A stretch of DNA of 64,000 bases, from NCBI GenBank assembly GCA_965220305.1, contig OZ244817.1, positions 4,092,001-4,156,000 on the forward strand, written 5' to 3'. Positions 1 to 8,964 of this stretch are shown piece after piece. The notes below the pieces were generated by a model that made no database searches, had not been told where the DNA came from, and saw only the letters and a program-made list of their open reading frames with translations. The position numbers and the translations under genes are program-made. How positions within the stretch are numbered: the stretch's first letter is position 1; each line of letters starts with the position of its first letter. Source of the stretch: G965220305 sp965220305. GTDB lineage: Bacteria > Chloroflexota > Dehalococcoidia > Lucifugimonadales > UBA3495.

Positions 1-1
1 T

Positions 2-1132
2 TGGACCAGCCACGATAAGGGCTCCAACGGCGAGGCCAAGGAGGCGGGCCAGGAGGCGGACGCCATGCCGGTGCGGGCCCCCAACAGCGCCAAGGGATTC
101 GTCTACCAGGTGACGCCCAAGTTGCAGACCGCCGCCGAGGTGGCGGAGCAGGTACGCCTGTTCGGCGCAATTGAGCAGAAGCTGGGGCTGGCCGAGGGGA
201 CTATCCTCATTGGCATAATGAACGAAGAGTTGGGCATGACCCTGCAGTTGCCCGAGGCGCTGCGGGCCGCCCAGAGCCGGACCTTCTTCACCAACACCGG
301 GTTCCTGGACCGCACCGGCTCCCAAATCCGCGCCCAGATGCAGTCCGGCCCGGTGGACCTGCGGGACGACCTTACCCAGCATACCTACAATACCAGCTAT
401 GAGCTGCACAATGTGGACGAAAGCCTCCAGGCCGGGGTGCACCTGCACGGCAAGATTGGCAAGGGGATGCAGGTGCGGAACCGGGCTATGGCCGAAATGA
501 TGGAGCGCAAGATTGACCACCCCCGCACCGGGGGCAACACCGCCTGGGTGCCCGCTCCCTACCCCAGCGACCTTCACTCCATGCACTACCACATGATTGA
601 CGTGGCCGGGGTCCAGCGTACCATGACCGACCTTCCCGCCCGCAACGTCAGCCGGCAGTCCCTGCTGACCTTCCCCCTGCTGGACCCCCGGAAACTGAGC
701 GACCCCGGGGCGGCGCAACAACTGCTGCTGCGCTACATCCATAGCATGGTGGCCTACATCGAGCCCTGGGTACATCGGGGCCTTGGGTGTACCGGGGTGC
801 AGAACTTCGACCAGATTGAGGAGATGAAGGACCGGGCCACCGAGCGAATAGACGGGGCAATCATCGCCAACTGGAAGCTGCACAGCGTGGTCAGCCAGGA
901 GGACATCGAGAGGGCCATCGCCGCCGCTGCGGAGATCGTGGACGGGCAGAACGCCGGGATCGAGGGCTACGAGCCCATGACTGACACGCCGGAAAAGCGG
1001 GACTCCATCCTCAGCGACCCGGCCATCGTCGCCGTGCTCCAGATTATCGACGAGGCCATATCCTCGGACAGCGCCTACGTGGAGCCGGCCCTATTCCGCA
1101 ACCGCTTGGCCGTAAAGTCTCCGGGTGGGTAG
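2..1132 (+). CDS. glcB: Malate synthase G, C-terminal part (5' end outside window)
   Basis: Malate synthase joins glyoxylate and acetyl-CoA to make malate in the glyoxylate shunt. The frame is open from base 2, so the ATG at 65 is internal and roughly half of a protein of about 720 residues is visible. Segments diagnostic of the G isoform are in order: NTGFLDRTG, GKGM, NTAWVPAP, SMHYHMIDV, GLGC (the position of the catalytic-site Cys in E. coli GlcB), DRATERI (containing the catalytic Asp), IANWKLHSVV and VDGQNAG. The gene ends in TAG before a repeat-filled gap. It has no visible operon partner downstream, since serC runs on the other strand. Family assignment is firm; regulation cannot be seen. 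Confidence 0.93.
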   Translation, partial: WTSHDKGSNGEAKEAGQEADAMPVRAPNSAKGFVYQVTPKLQTAAEVAEQVRLFGAIEQKLGLAEGTILIGIMNEELGMTLQLPEALRAAQSRTFFTNTGFLDRTGSQIRAQMQSGPVDLRDDLTQHTYNTSYELHNVDESLQAGVHLHGKIGKGMQVRNRAMAEMMERKIDHPRTGGNTAWVPAPYPSDLHSMHYHMIDVAGVQRTMTDLPARNVSRQSLLTFPLLDPRKLSDPGAAQQLLLRYIHSMVAYIEPWVHRGLGCTGVQNFDQIEEMKDRATERIDGAIIANWKLHSVVSQEDIERAIAAAAEIVDGQNAGIEGYEPMTDTPEKRDSILSDPAIVAVLQIIDEAISSDSAYVEPALFRNRLAVKSPGG

Positions 1133-1208
1133 AGTCATTCACGGCAACCCGCCGTTCCCATGAAAACAGGGGATTTACATCCTCTTACCCGGCGTTCATA
1201 GGGCCACC

Positions 1209-1328
1209 GTCATTCCGGCGGAGGCCGGAATCCAGGGGTGGTGGGGTGACTGGCCGTGGTTCGACAGGCTCACCATGAGCGGGTACCCGCATCCCCACCG
1301 TCATTCCCGCGAAAGTGGAAATCCAGGG
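1209..1328. repeat. Cluster of three palindromic intergenic repeats
   Basis: The 230-base gap between malate synthase and serC holds two copies of a palindrome of the form CATTCC-n-GGAATCCAG (1209-1236 and a variant at 1300-1328) and one copy of a second repeat, TTCGACAGGCTCACC-ATGAGCGGG (1259-1284). Both families recur in other gaps of this window. They can fold into hairpins and may act as weak transcription ends for the two convergent genes, but that role is inference. Confidence 0.75.
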
Positions 1329-1361
1329 AGCAGTCCGGTTGGTTGCTTACGTACCGCGCCC

Positions 1362-2447
1362 CTACCCGTGGGCCTGCTGGAAGTCCTGCATAAATGAAGC
1401 CAGGGCTTCCACCCCATCCTGGGGGAAGGCGTTGTAGATGGAAGCCCGGATTCCCCCCACGGAGCGGTGGCCTCGCAGCTCCACGAGTCCTTCCCGGGCG
1501 GCCTCGCTGGCGAACTGCTGTTCCAACGCCTCGCTGGGGAGCCGGAAGGTCACGTTCATCGAAGACCGGTGCTGGGGGACAGCGTGGCCCCGGTAAAGCT
1601 CCGAGGAATCAATCACGTCGTAAATTTGGCGGGCCTTCTCCGAGTTGCGGCGGCCCATCTCCGCCAGCCCACCCTGGTCCAGCATCCACCGGATTACCAG
1701 CCCCAGAACGTAGACGGCGAACACGGGCGGCGTGTTGTGGGCCGACTTGGCCCTGGCGTGGGTGTTGTAGTCCAGCATTGCGGGCAGCGTTGCCGAGTTC
1801 AGCCCCAGCAGGTCGTCCCGAATTATTACCAGGGTTAGCCCGGCGATACCCAGGTTCTTCTGCGCCCCGGCGTAGACCAACCCGTACCTGTTAATGTCGA
1901 TGGGCTTGCTGAAGATGTTGGACGAGGCGTCGGATACCAGGGGGATGTCGCCCACCGCCGGCTCCTCCGGCCATTCGGTGCCGAAGATGGTGTTGTTGGC
2001 GGTGAAGTGGACGTAGGCAGCCTCCGGGTCCAGGGTCAACTCCTCCTGGTAGGGCACCCGGACAAACTCCTGGGCCTCGGTGGAACCGGCAACGTTGATG
2101 CGCCCCACCTTCTGGGCGTCCTGCAGGGCCAGCTTGGCGAAATTGCCCGTTACAATGTGGTCGGCGCTGCCCCCCGGGGGAATGAGGTTCATGGGCGCCA
2201 TGGAGAATTGCAGCGACGCGCCCCCTTGCAGGAAGAGGACCCGGTAATTGTCGGGGATACTCGCCAACTCGCGTATATCTGCCTCGGCCCGGTCCATGAT
2301 GTCTATCACCGTTGGGGACCGGTGGCTCATTTCCAGTATGGACATCCCCAGGCCGGGCAGGGCCAGCAGGTCCTGTTGGGCCTCTTCCAGCACCGGCAGT
2401 GGCAAGGCCGCTGGGCCCGCCGCAAAATTGTAGACTCGTTCCGTCAT
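1362..2447 (-). CDS. serC: Phosphoserine aminotransferase
   Basis: Catalyses PLP-dependent transamination of 3-phosphohydroxypyruvate to phosphoserine in serine synthesis; also acts in pyridoxine synthesis in some bacteria. The 361-residue length fits the family. N-terminal YNFAAGPAALP, the phosphate/cofactor region GGASLQF, and the PLP lysine in AGAQKNLG (K197, close to K198 of E. coli SerC) are visible, followed by HNTPPVFAVY and the C-terminal GHRSVGGIRASIYNA. The frame stays open upstream to 2699, but that stretch contains an intergenic repeat (2550-2577) and has no homology, so the ATG at 2447 with GGGAGAG upstream is chosen. It stands alone; the SDR gene upstream on the same strand is separated by a terminator-like hairpin. 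Confidence 0.95.
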   Translation of the reverse strand: MTERVYNFAAGPAALPLPVLEEAQQDLLALPGLGMSILEMSHRSPTVIDIMDRAEADIRELASIPDNYRVLFLQGGASLQFSMAPMNLIPPGGSADHIVTGNFAKLALQDAQKVGRINVAGSTEAQEFVRVPYQEELTLDPEAAYVHFTANNTIFGTEWPEEPAVGDIPLVSDASSNIFSKPIDINRYGLVYAGAQKNLGIAGLTLVIIRDDLLGLNSATLPAMLDYNTHARAKSAHNTPPVFAVYVLGLVIRWMLDQGGLAEMGRRNSEKARQIYDVIDSSELYRGHAVPQHRSSMNVTFRLPSEALEQQFASEAAREGLVELRGHRSVGGIRASIYNAFPQDGVEALASFMQDFQQAHG

Positions 2448-2909
2448 GGACTCTCCCGCCGAGTGTAGCGCTTGGGTGGCGACCGGGAATTTCAGTTGAC
2501 CCTTGACCAAGAAAGCCCGCTCACGGTGGGCCTGTCGGGTCAGGAAACAGCCCTTCGACAGGCTAAGGGTGAGCGGGAAGTTGCTTCGGCCTCGGACATT
2601 AAAAGGCCCCGGTAATGGCAACATTGGATACGATGCGACCACAGAAGCAGCCCGCCGCCCAACAGCAAGTAGTCTATGGGCGGGCTCCAACCGTGTCAAA
2701 CAGGAAGTTAAGCGGGGGAAGCGGACATAGGCGGGTTACGGTCACATATCCCTACTCATCGCCCTACGCAACAATATAGGGTCTCCGTATAACGGCAAAA
2801 TGGGGAGGGCCCGTTTGGCCCTCCCCAGGCTATCTTCACCGGCGCCAACCCCCGGTGCTCCTACCGGGTTTAGGGTGGCTGGAAAAGCCCAGCCGTTAGC
2901 GTTGTTGCC
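2448..2909. other. Intergenic gap with one dispersed repeat
   Basis: No gene is supported here. A TTCGACAGGCTAAGGGTGAG-type repeat lies at about 2550-2577 and a terminator-like hairpin at 2802-2826. The rest shows no clear structure. Confidence 0.6.
2796..2826 (-). terminator. Likely rho-independent terminator of the SDR gene
   Basis: GGGGAGGGCC (2802-2811) pairs with GGCCCTCCCC (2817-2826), a 10-bp stem with a 5-base loop. Read on the minus strand the stem is followed by ATTTTG. It lies about 80 bases downstream of the SDR stop. Confidence 0.65.
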
Positions 2910-3728
2910 CTAGTAGTAGACCGCGTTGCCGGTGCCGCCGCCCGCCGCGATAACCTCGCCGGTAACCGCCCAGGCTTTGTCCGACGCCAGGTAGGCGGTC
3001 AGGAAGCCGATCTCCGATGCGTCCACCATGCGGCAGATGGCGTTGCCCCGACCGGAGCCTGGCGAAAAGTCCTGCTGTTCCGCTTCCTCGGGCGAGACTC
3101 CCAATTGGGCTGCCCTCGCCTCCAGCAAGCTGGCGGTGCGCTCGGTGCGGGTGGTGCCGGGATGAATGCAGTTGACGGTGATGCCGAAGGGCCCCAGTTG
3201 AATCGAAAGGGTCTTGGTCAGGTGCACCATGGAAACATTGCGCGCGCCGCCGCTGAGATTGCCGGCGTTGCGGGCGTTGCCGCCGCTGATGTTGATAATG
3301 CGGCCATAGCCCTGCTCCTTCAGGTAGGGTATGGATGCCCGGGCGCAGCGCAGGGCTCCCACGTACTTAACATCGAAGTCGCTGAGCAGGTCGTCTTCGT
3401 TGACGGTCTCGATGGGGCCCACCGCCGTGGGTGAACCCCCGGGCAGGGAAGCGCTGTTGACCACCACGTGCAGTCCTCCGAGTTGCTCCGCCGCCTGGGC
3501 CATCACCTGGTCTACCTGGTCCCGCTGGGTCACGTCCAGGGCAATTGGTATGATGCGCTGGCCGGTCTCGTCCTCGATTTCCCGGGCCGACCGTTCCAGG
3601 TCGGCAAAGGTGCGGGACGCGATGACCACGTCCATACCCTCCTGGGCCAAAACCCGGGCTATCCCCTTGCCTATACCACGGCTGCCCCCGCCGACAAATG
3701 CGTGCTTACCCTGTAGTCCAAAGTCCAT
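2910..3728 (-). CDS. SDR-family oxidoreductase lacking the YxxxK dyad
   Basis: A 272-residue classical-length short-chain dehydrogenase/reductase. The Rossmann cofactor loop GGGSRGIG (residues 13-20), the LDV acidic-turn segment, NSAS (91-94, in place of NNAG), IINIS (Ser148) and NCIHPGTTRTE after the active site are all present. Aligning the conserved LTK-x-L helix, the catalytic Tyr and Lys of YxxxK fall on Gly160 and Asn164 (GGARN), so both are missing. It may therefore be a non-oxidoreductase SDR, a binding protein, or use another proton donor. The substrate is unknown. It is monocistronic, with an ATG start preceded by AGGAGGCG. Confidence 0.88.
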   Translation of the reverse strand: MDFGLQGKHAFVGGGSRGIGKGIARVLAQEGMDVVIASRTFADLERSAREIEDETGQRIIPIALDVTQRDQVDQVMAQAAEQLGGLHVVVNSASLPGGSPTAVGPIETVNEDDLLSDFDVKYVGALRCARASIPYLKEQGYGRIINISGGNARNAGNLSGGARNVSMVHLTKTLSIQLGPFGITVNCIHPGTTRTERTASLLEARAAQLGVSPEEAEQQDFSPGSGRGNAICRMVDASEIGFLTAYLASDKAWAVTGEVIAAGGGTGNAVYY

Positions 3729-4188
3729 GTTGGACGCCTCCTTTGTTTACTTCAGCTTTAATAGATAATCGACTGGAAATAGATTCCAAGCGTCGTCGGT
3801 AGATGGCTGGTAGTCTATCGGCAATGCTAGGTGGCGTCAAATGGGCCATTCGGGGTCCCAGGGTCTTTCGATTCTCGTTGTTATGCCAATCCAGACGCAT
3901 GCTCCCGAGTTGGTGAAGGTGGGAAATCCCCCTTTTGCAAAGGGGGGTTGGGGGGATTTCCGAGGGCAGGCAATTGGCTATTGGAGCGACTCAGTTGCTG
4001 ATAATCGAAAGGCCCTGTTCGAGGTCCGGCGGGCCTTTGATTGTACCTAATAGTGGCCGCTCCCGCCGTTGGCGTGGGGCGTCTCATTCAATGTATACTC
4101 CAATCCCTTCAATTGTCGTGGCAGCCAGTATGAGAGGTAAAAGAAGCTACTTGTCTCAAGACTCGGCGCTTCCCGCAGGAAACACCCC
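3729..4188. other. Intergenic region with G/C-run inverted repeat
   Basis: No gene is supported. An inverted repeat at 3923-3962 (AATCCCCC-TTTTGCAAAGGGG-GGGGGATTT type) belongs to a dispersed family that reappears at about 28408-28440. The remaining bases show no recognised element except the ribosome site for the MFS gene. Confidence 0.55.
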
Positions 4189-5523
4189 TTGACCGTATTA
4201 GCGTCAGCCTTGGACTGGCGGCCCAAGACCCCCTTCTTTTATGGGTGGTTGGTCCTGGGCGTCGCCGCCCTGGGCGCATTTGTCGCCACCACCATTGCCG
4301 GTGTGGTCCTGGGAGGAATCCAGAGCTTTATCTTTGAGGACACCGGCTGGAGCCGCAGCACCATTGGACTGACCGCCTCGGTGGGGGTGTGGAGCTCCGG
4401 CCTGGTGGCTCCCCTGGCGGGAAGGCTGGCCGACCGCCACGGGCCCCGCTGGTTGATGCCCTTCGGTGTCTTCACCCTGGGAATCTGCCTGCTCTTTCTG
4501 GGGGGCGTCACCTCAGTGTGGCAGTTCTTTTTGGCGGCGACCCTGGCCCGGGCCATCAGCCAGCCCCTGCTCATCGGCGTGGTGCCCCGTACCCTGGCCG
4601 TCAACTTCTTCCGGCGCAGGCGCAACCTTGCCCTGGCGCTGACCGGAATGTTCCGACCCATCAGCGGGGCCATCATCATCCAGATTGTGTCGGTAATTGC
4701 CGTGGCCTACGGGTGGCGCACCGCCTTTCGTTACTTCGGCATTATGGGCCTGTGCTTGACCCTGCCGATGGCCCTGATTGTCCGGCGGCGCCCCGAGGAC
4801 ATTGGCCTGCTTCCCGACGGGGCCCGATCCATTCCCGCCAGCCGCAGCGAGTCCCGCGTCCCTGCGGGCCGCCGGGCCGCCGCAGCGCTGGAGGAAGCGC
4901 CGGCGGCGACCGCCCCGGCCCCCGAGGTGAGTTGGACCGCCCGGGCCGCCTTGCGCAACCGGGCCTTCTGGATGGTGGCCGTCGCCACCTTTCTGACCGT
5001 CACCGGCGGCTCCACCGTCGGGTTCAATATGGTGCCCTACCTCCACGAAGAGGCCAACATCTCCATTCCCCAGGCGGTGGGAGTGTTGAGCCTCACCACC
5101 TTTCTGGCCCTGACCTCCCTGGTGTGGGGCTACCTGGCCGGCAGATTCACGCCCCGGTGGTGCATGGTTGCTGCTATGGTGACCGCCTCCGGGGTCATAG
5201 CCTACTTGTACACGGTGGACTCACTGCTGACGGCCTACATCTTTGGCGTTGCCTGGGGCGTTACCAGCGGCTCCCTGGAAGTGTTGGTCTACATGCTGCT
5301 GGCTAACTACTTTGGACGGGACTCCTACGGTTCCATATCCGGGGCGTTGCGGCCCTTCGAGGCCGGGGCGCTGGGCCTGGGCCAAAGCCTGGGGGCCGTT
5401 ATCCACGATTTCACCGGGAGTTACAGCGGCGTGATAGTGCTATCCGTTTGCAGCAACTTGGCAGCGGCCCTGCTAATCTTCTTGGCCAGACCGCCCTCGC
5501 TTCCGTCCGAGCCGGGCGACTGA
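4189..5523 (+). CDS. Major facilitator superfamily transporter
   Basis: A 444-residue integral membrane carrier with the hydrophobic pattern of 12 transmembrane helices in two halves, split by a charged cytoplasmic linker rich in Arg, Ala and Pro (about residues 205-245). After the second helix, GRLADRHGPRWLM is the MFS loop 2-3 motif (G-x-x-x-D-R-x-G). FFRRRRNLALALTG and RRRPEDIGLLPDG resemble the monocarboxylate/oxalate-formate type of MFS. The start is a TTG preceded by GCAGGA; no better ATG lies nearby. The substrate cannot be told. It stands alone, flanked by repeat-bearing gaps. Confidence 0.88.
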   Translation: MTVLASALDWRPKTPFFYGWLVLGVAALGAFVATTIAGVVLGGIQSFIFEDTGWSRSTIGLTASVGVWSSGLVAPLAGRLADRHGPRWLMPFGVFTLGICLLFLGGVTSVWQFFLAATLARAISQPLLIGVVPRTLAVNFFRRRRNLALALTGMFRPISGAIIIQIVSVIAVAYGWRTAFRYFGIMGLCLTLPMALIVRRRPEDIGLLPDGARSIPASRSESRVPAGRRAAAALEEAPAATAPAPEVSWTARAALRNRAFWMVAVATFLTVTGGSTVGFNMVPYLHEEANISIPQAVGVLSLTTFLALTSLVWGYLAGRFTPRWCMVAAMVTASGVIAYLYTVDSLLTAYIFGVAWGVTSGSLEVLVYMLLANYFGRDSYGSISGALRPFEAGALGLGQSLGAVIHDFTGSYSGVIVLSVCSNLAAALLIFLARPPSLPSEPGD

Positions 5524-6106
5524 GGAACCCCCCGTTATATACCGGGGAACCCTTCCGGGGACCTGCCCCGTCTCACTTGGCTTGGCTTGGCTTTCGACAG
5601 GCTCAGGTTGAACAGCGGGGGGAGAAATTGGTAGGGATGTCCGCCGCGTGCCGCTACTCTCTGGGCTGGAGTCAAACGGGGCATGGCGGCTGCCTTGCCG
5701 ATGTTCGCCTTCTGGATTACGGCCCCCGCCGGAATGACGGCGGGGGTGGCGGCCTGCCCTTCAGAGTGGACTTGCCTCTGCCTGCATAATCAAAAGCCCC
5801 CACCGCTGCCCTAGGACGATTGCAAAGTCCTCCCATACAGTAGAATATGACCCCAACCCGTCTTTCCCGCGAAAGCGGGAATCCACAGTTCCAACCTTGG
5901 AGTCCTCCCATGACCGAGCGGACGGCGCGAATCGAACAACTTTGCAATCGTCCTGGCCGCCGTCCACCAGTCCCTTGACACCGTATATGCCTTAGATTAC
6001 AGTTGAAGCACATTCGTAGGCCAAATTGCGATAACAACTATCATTGCGTTAATTTCAAGCTGGCGACAGAATCCGTCACGAAAAGCAAATTCTGGGAGGT
6101 TCTTTC
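5524..6106. other. Repeat-rich intergenic region
   Basis: No gene is supported. It contains TTCGACAGGCTC-type (about 5591-5622), GCCGGAATGACGGC (about 5725) and CCCGCGAAAGCGGGAATCC (about 5866-5884) repeats, and a 142-base segment bounded by perfect 16-bp inverted repeats, listed separately. GGGAGG before 6107 is the ribosome site of the next gene. Confidence 0.55.
5813..5954. repeat. MITE-like segment with perfect 16-bp terminal inverted repeats
   Basis: AGGACGATTGCAAAGT at 5813-5828 is repeated exactly in inverted orientation at 5939-5954. The 110 bases between them contain a smaller palindrome (CCCGCGAAAGCGGG) and no reading frame. No target duplication is obvious. Size and ends resemble a miniature inverted-repeat element; no parent transposase is present in the window. 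Confidence 0.5.
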
Positions 6107-7231
6107 ATGGCGTCTAGCGACAAGAAGCGTTCCCTGGTGATGGTCCAACTCTCGGGCGCTAACGACTGCCTGAACACGATCATTCCTTACAACAACGGCC
6201 TCTATTACGACTTCCGGCCCAACGTTGGCATCCCGTCCAACGAGGTCATCCCCATCGACGACAATATCGCCTTCAACCCCAACATGGAGCCCATCAAGCA
6301 CCTGTGGGACCAGGGCAACATGGCCATCGTCAACGGTATCGGCTACCCCAACCCCAACCGTTCCCACTTCCGTTCCATGGACATCTGGCATACCGCCGAG
6401 CCGGACAAGATTGGCACCCAGGGTTGGCTAGGCCAGGCCATCAAGGCTCTGGACCCCACCGGGGAAAACGTGCTCACCGGCATCAACTTCGGACGGGGGC
6501 TGCCCCGGGCCATGGCCTGCAAGGGCGTGCCCGTGGCCTCGGTGGGCAACCTGGCTACCTACGGCCTCTTCCCCGACGTGCAGGAAGAACGGTTGCGGAT
6601 GTATACCCTGGACGCCTTTTCCAAGATGTACGGCGGTCAGGTCAAGGATAATGTGCTGGACTCCCTGGGGATGATTGGCCGGGACGCCCTGAAGGGGGCC
6701 GACATTGTGAGGACTGCGCCGGACCTGTACTCCTCCAGCATCGAGTACGCCGACAACGGCATCGCCCAGAGCCTGAAGAACGTCGCCCAGGTGATGTTCG
6801 CCGACCTGGGGACCCAGGTTTACTACACCCAGCACGGCAGCTTCGACACCCACGGCGGCGAGTTGGAAGTCCACGCCAAGCTGTGGCAGGAAGTCTCGGC
6901 GGGCCTCAGCGACTTCTACGCCGACCTGCAGGAGCACGACCGGGACCAAGAGACTCTCATCCTCGTGTTCACCGAGTTTGGCCGTCGGATTAGGGACAAC
7001 GGCTCCGGCACCGACCACGGTTCCGGCGGCGTCGCCTTCGTTATCGGTGGCGACGTTCAGGGCGGACTCTACGGCGAGTACCCGTCGCTGAAGGAAGAGG
7101 ACCAGTTGGACGGCGACCTCCACTTCAATAATGACTTCCGTTCCACCTACTCCACCATTCTGGAGCGGTGGTTGGGACTGGAAGCCGCGCCCATCGTCAA
7201 CGGCGCTTTCGAGCAGTTCAGATTTATTTAA
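6107..7231 (+). CDS. DUF1501 family protein
   Basis: A 374-residue protein of the DUF1501 family, which has an alkaline-phosphatase/sulfatase-like fold and is usually encoded next to a DUF1800 protein, as here. Visible family segments are LVMVQLSGANDCLNTI near the N terminus, GNMAIVNGIGYPNPNRSHF, SMDIWHTA, GWLG, HGSFDTHGG (about residues 245-253), VFTEFGRR and TDHGSGGVAFVIGG. Most relatives start with a twin-arginine export signal. This one starts directly at the conserved core and has none, so it is either cytoplasmic or uses another route. The start ATG has GGGAGG 8 bases upstream. The physiological role of the pair is not established. Confidence 0.9.
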   Translation: MASSDKKRSLVMVQLSGANDCLNTIIPYNNGLYYDFRPNVGIPSNEVIPIDDNIAFNPNMEPIKHLWDQGNMAIVNGIGYPNPNRSHFRSMDIWHTAEPDKIGTQGWLGQAIKALDPTGENVLTGINFGRGLPRAMACKGVPVASVGNLATYGLFPDVQEERLRMYTLDAFSKMYGGQVKDNVLDSLGMIGRDALKGADIVRTAPDLYSSSIEYADNGIAQSLKNVAQVMFADLGTQVYYTQHGSFDTHGGELEVHAKLWQEVSAGLSDFYADLQEHDRDQETLILVFTEFGRRIRDNGSGTDHGSGGVAFVIGGDVQGGLYGEYPSLKEEDQLDGDLHFNNDFRSTYSTILERWLGLEAAPIVNGAFEQFRFI

Positions 7232-7377
7232 TCTTGGGGCGGGCCAGGCGGCGGGAGGCTGGTTCAAGCTGGCCCGCCCCGCCCGCGGGTCAAGCGAAGG
7301 GCTTGCGCCGACCGCCAGTCGTTTAGACAAGTTACTTCGCGCCTGGCGGCGGCGAATTAGAACAGAAAGGAGTTGAC

Positions 7378-8787
7378 ATGAGTAACCAGGAGATTGCGCT
7401 GATGGCGCATCTGCTGCGCCGGGCCGGATTCGGCGCCACCCGGGACGAGCTTGAGGCGTGCGTTGCCCGGGGCTACGACGCCGTGGTGGAGGACCTGCTG
7501 TACCCCTCCGACCCCCAGAACCTGCCCGACGACATCATCCGCCGGACCCATGTGGAGCAGTCGGAGTTGCGCCTCCTCGATGGCGCCGGCGCCTACTGGA
7601 TGTACCGGATGATTACCTCTAGGTGTCCTTTGGAAGAGAAGATCGCCCTCTTCTGGCATGGACTCTTCGCCACCGGCTACACCAAGCTGAACCAGGCCAA
7701 GGTCTTGCTCAACCAAATCAATATGTTTCGTCAGAATGGCCTGGGCAATTTCGCCACCCTGTTGGTGGAACTGTCGAAAGACCCGGCCATGATTATCTGG
7801 CTGGACAACAACGACAACCACAAGACGGCCATCAACGAGAACTACGGTCGGGAGTTGCTGGAGCTTTTCTCCATGGGCATCGGCAACTATACCGAGGACG
7901 ACATCAAGGAGTGCGCCCGGGCCTTCACCGGCTGGACCCTGGGCAACGCCGAGTATATGTCGGTGCGGGCCTCCCGCGACTCCATCTGGCCCTACAGCCG
8001 TATCGCCTGGCACTTCGCCTACCGGGAAGAGGACCACGACGAGGGCGAAAAGACCTTCCTGGGCGAGTCCGGCAACTTCAACGGCGAAGACATCATTGGC
8101 ATCATTGCCCGGCAGGAATCGACGGCCAGGTTCATCTGCACCCGGTTGTTCCAGTTCTTCGGCGCCGACGAGGTGGACGAAGACAGCGAGGACGTTATCC
8201 AGGCCTTGATGCAGTCCTACTTCGAGTCGGGCTACGAGATACGCTCCGTCTTGCGTACCCTGTTCCACTCGGACTACTTCAAGTCCCAGAAGGCCCGCTT
8301 CGCCCGGGTCAAGGGGCCGGTGGAGACGGTGGTGGGAGCGGTGCATATGGCGGGGACCTACCGCACCCCAACCCAGGGAGTGGACCAACTGGCCCGGCAG
8401 TGCTTGTTTATGGGCCAAGGCATTTTCCAACCCCCCAGCGTCGAAGGCTGGCACGAGGGTATCGAGTGGGTCGATAGCGGCTCCCTGGTGGAGCGGGTCA
8501 ACTTTGTCGGCCAACAGTTGGGCAACGTCAAGAACCCGGGCGTTAGGTCCATAATCGACCGCTTGTCCTCCGAAAAGGACGGGAACTGGTCTCCCGAGGA
8601 ACTGGTTGATCAATGCTTGGACTTGCTGGGGCCAATTTCGGTCTCCCCGGAGACCCATGAGACCCTGGTAGAGTTCGCTTCCCTGGACGGCGACTTGCAC
8701 CTGGAAGACCGGGAAGCCGGCTCCGAACAGCGGGTGGGGGATTTGCTCCGGCTGGTCACCGCAACCAGGGAGTTCCAGTTGGTCTGA
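7378..8787 (+). CDS. DUF1800 family protein
   Basis: A 469-residue DUF1800 protein, the usual partner of DUF1501. Family signatures: HLLRRAGFGAT at residues 10-20, EKIALFWHGLFATG, NQINMFRQNGLGNF, KDPAMIIWLDNN, NENYGRELLELFSMGIG, CARAFTGW, KTFLG, RLFQFF and FQPPSVEGW. No export signal is visible. It follows DUF1501 by 146 bases and precedes the NHL-repeat gene, so the three probably form one functional unit, although spacing allows separate transcripts. AGAAAGGAG precedes the ATG. Biochemical activity is unknown. Confidence 0.92.
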   Translation: MSNQEIALMAHLLRRAGFGATRDELEACVARGYDAVVEDLLYPSDPQNLPDDIIRRTHVEQSELRLLDGAGAYWMYRMITSRCPLEEKIALFWHGLFATGYTKLNQAKVLLNQINMFRQNGLGNFATLLVELSKDPAMIIWLDNNDNHKTAINENYGRELLELFSMGIGNYTEDDIKECARAFTGWTLGNAEYMSVRASRDSIWPYSRIAWHFAYREEDHDEGEKTFLGESGNFNGEDIIGIIARQESTARFICTRLFQFFGADEVDEDSEDVIQALMQSYFESGYEIRSVLRTLFHSDYFKSQKARFARVKGPVETVVGAVHMAGTYRTPTQGVDQLARQCLFMGQGIFQPPSVEGWHEGIEWVDSGSLVERVNFVGQQLGNVKNPGVRSIIDRLSSEKDGNWSPEELVDQCLDLLGPISVSPETHETLVEFASLDGDLHLEDREAGSEQRVGDLLRLVTATREFQLV

Positions 8788-8964
8788 TAGACCCCGGCCA
8801 ACACCTGGCGACGTTTGCAATGCAAAGTAGAGGTTCATCCTTCGTCGGCCCAAGGGGATGGGTATTTCCCCAACCAAGGTCCGCCGGAAGGGTGAACCCT
8901 AATTGTCTAAACTCTTTTGGCAGGCTCTCACAAAAATAACAGTGGCTACAACAGGAGTTCTAAG

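Noticed and set aside
2448..2699. 84-residue N-terminal extension of SerC
   Set aside because: It translates a dispersed repeat and has no similarity; ATG 2447 with a ribosome site begins the family sequence.
7357..8877. 506-residue minus-strand frame opposite DUF1800
   Set aside because: Gly/Val/Gln-biased mirror of a clear plus-strand gene; no ribosome site or family.
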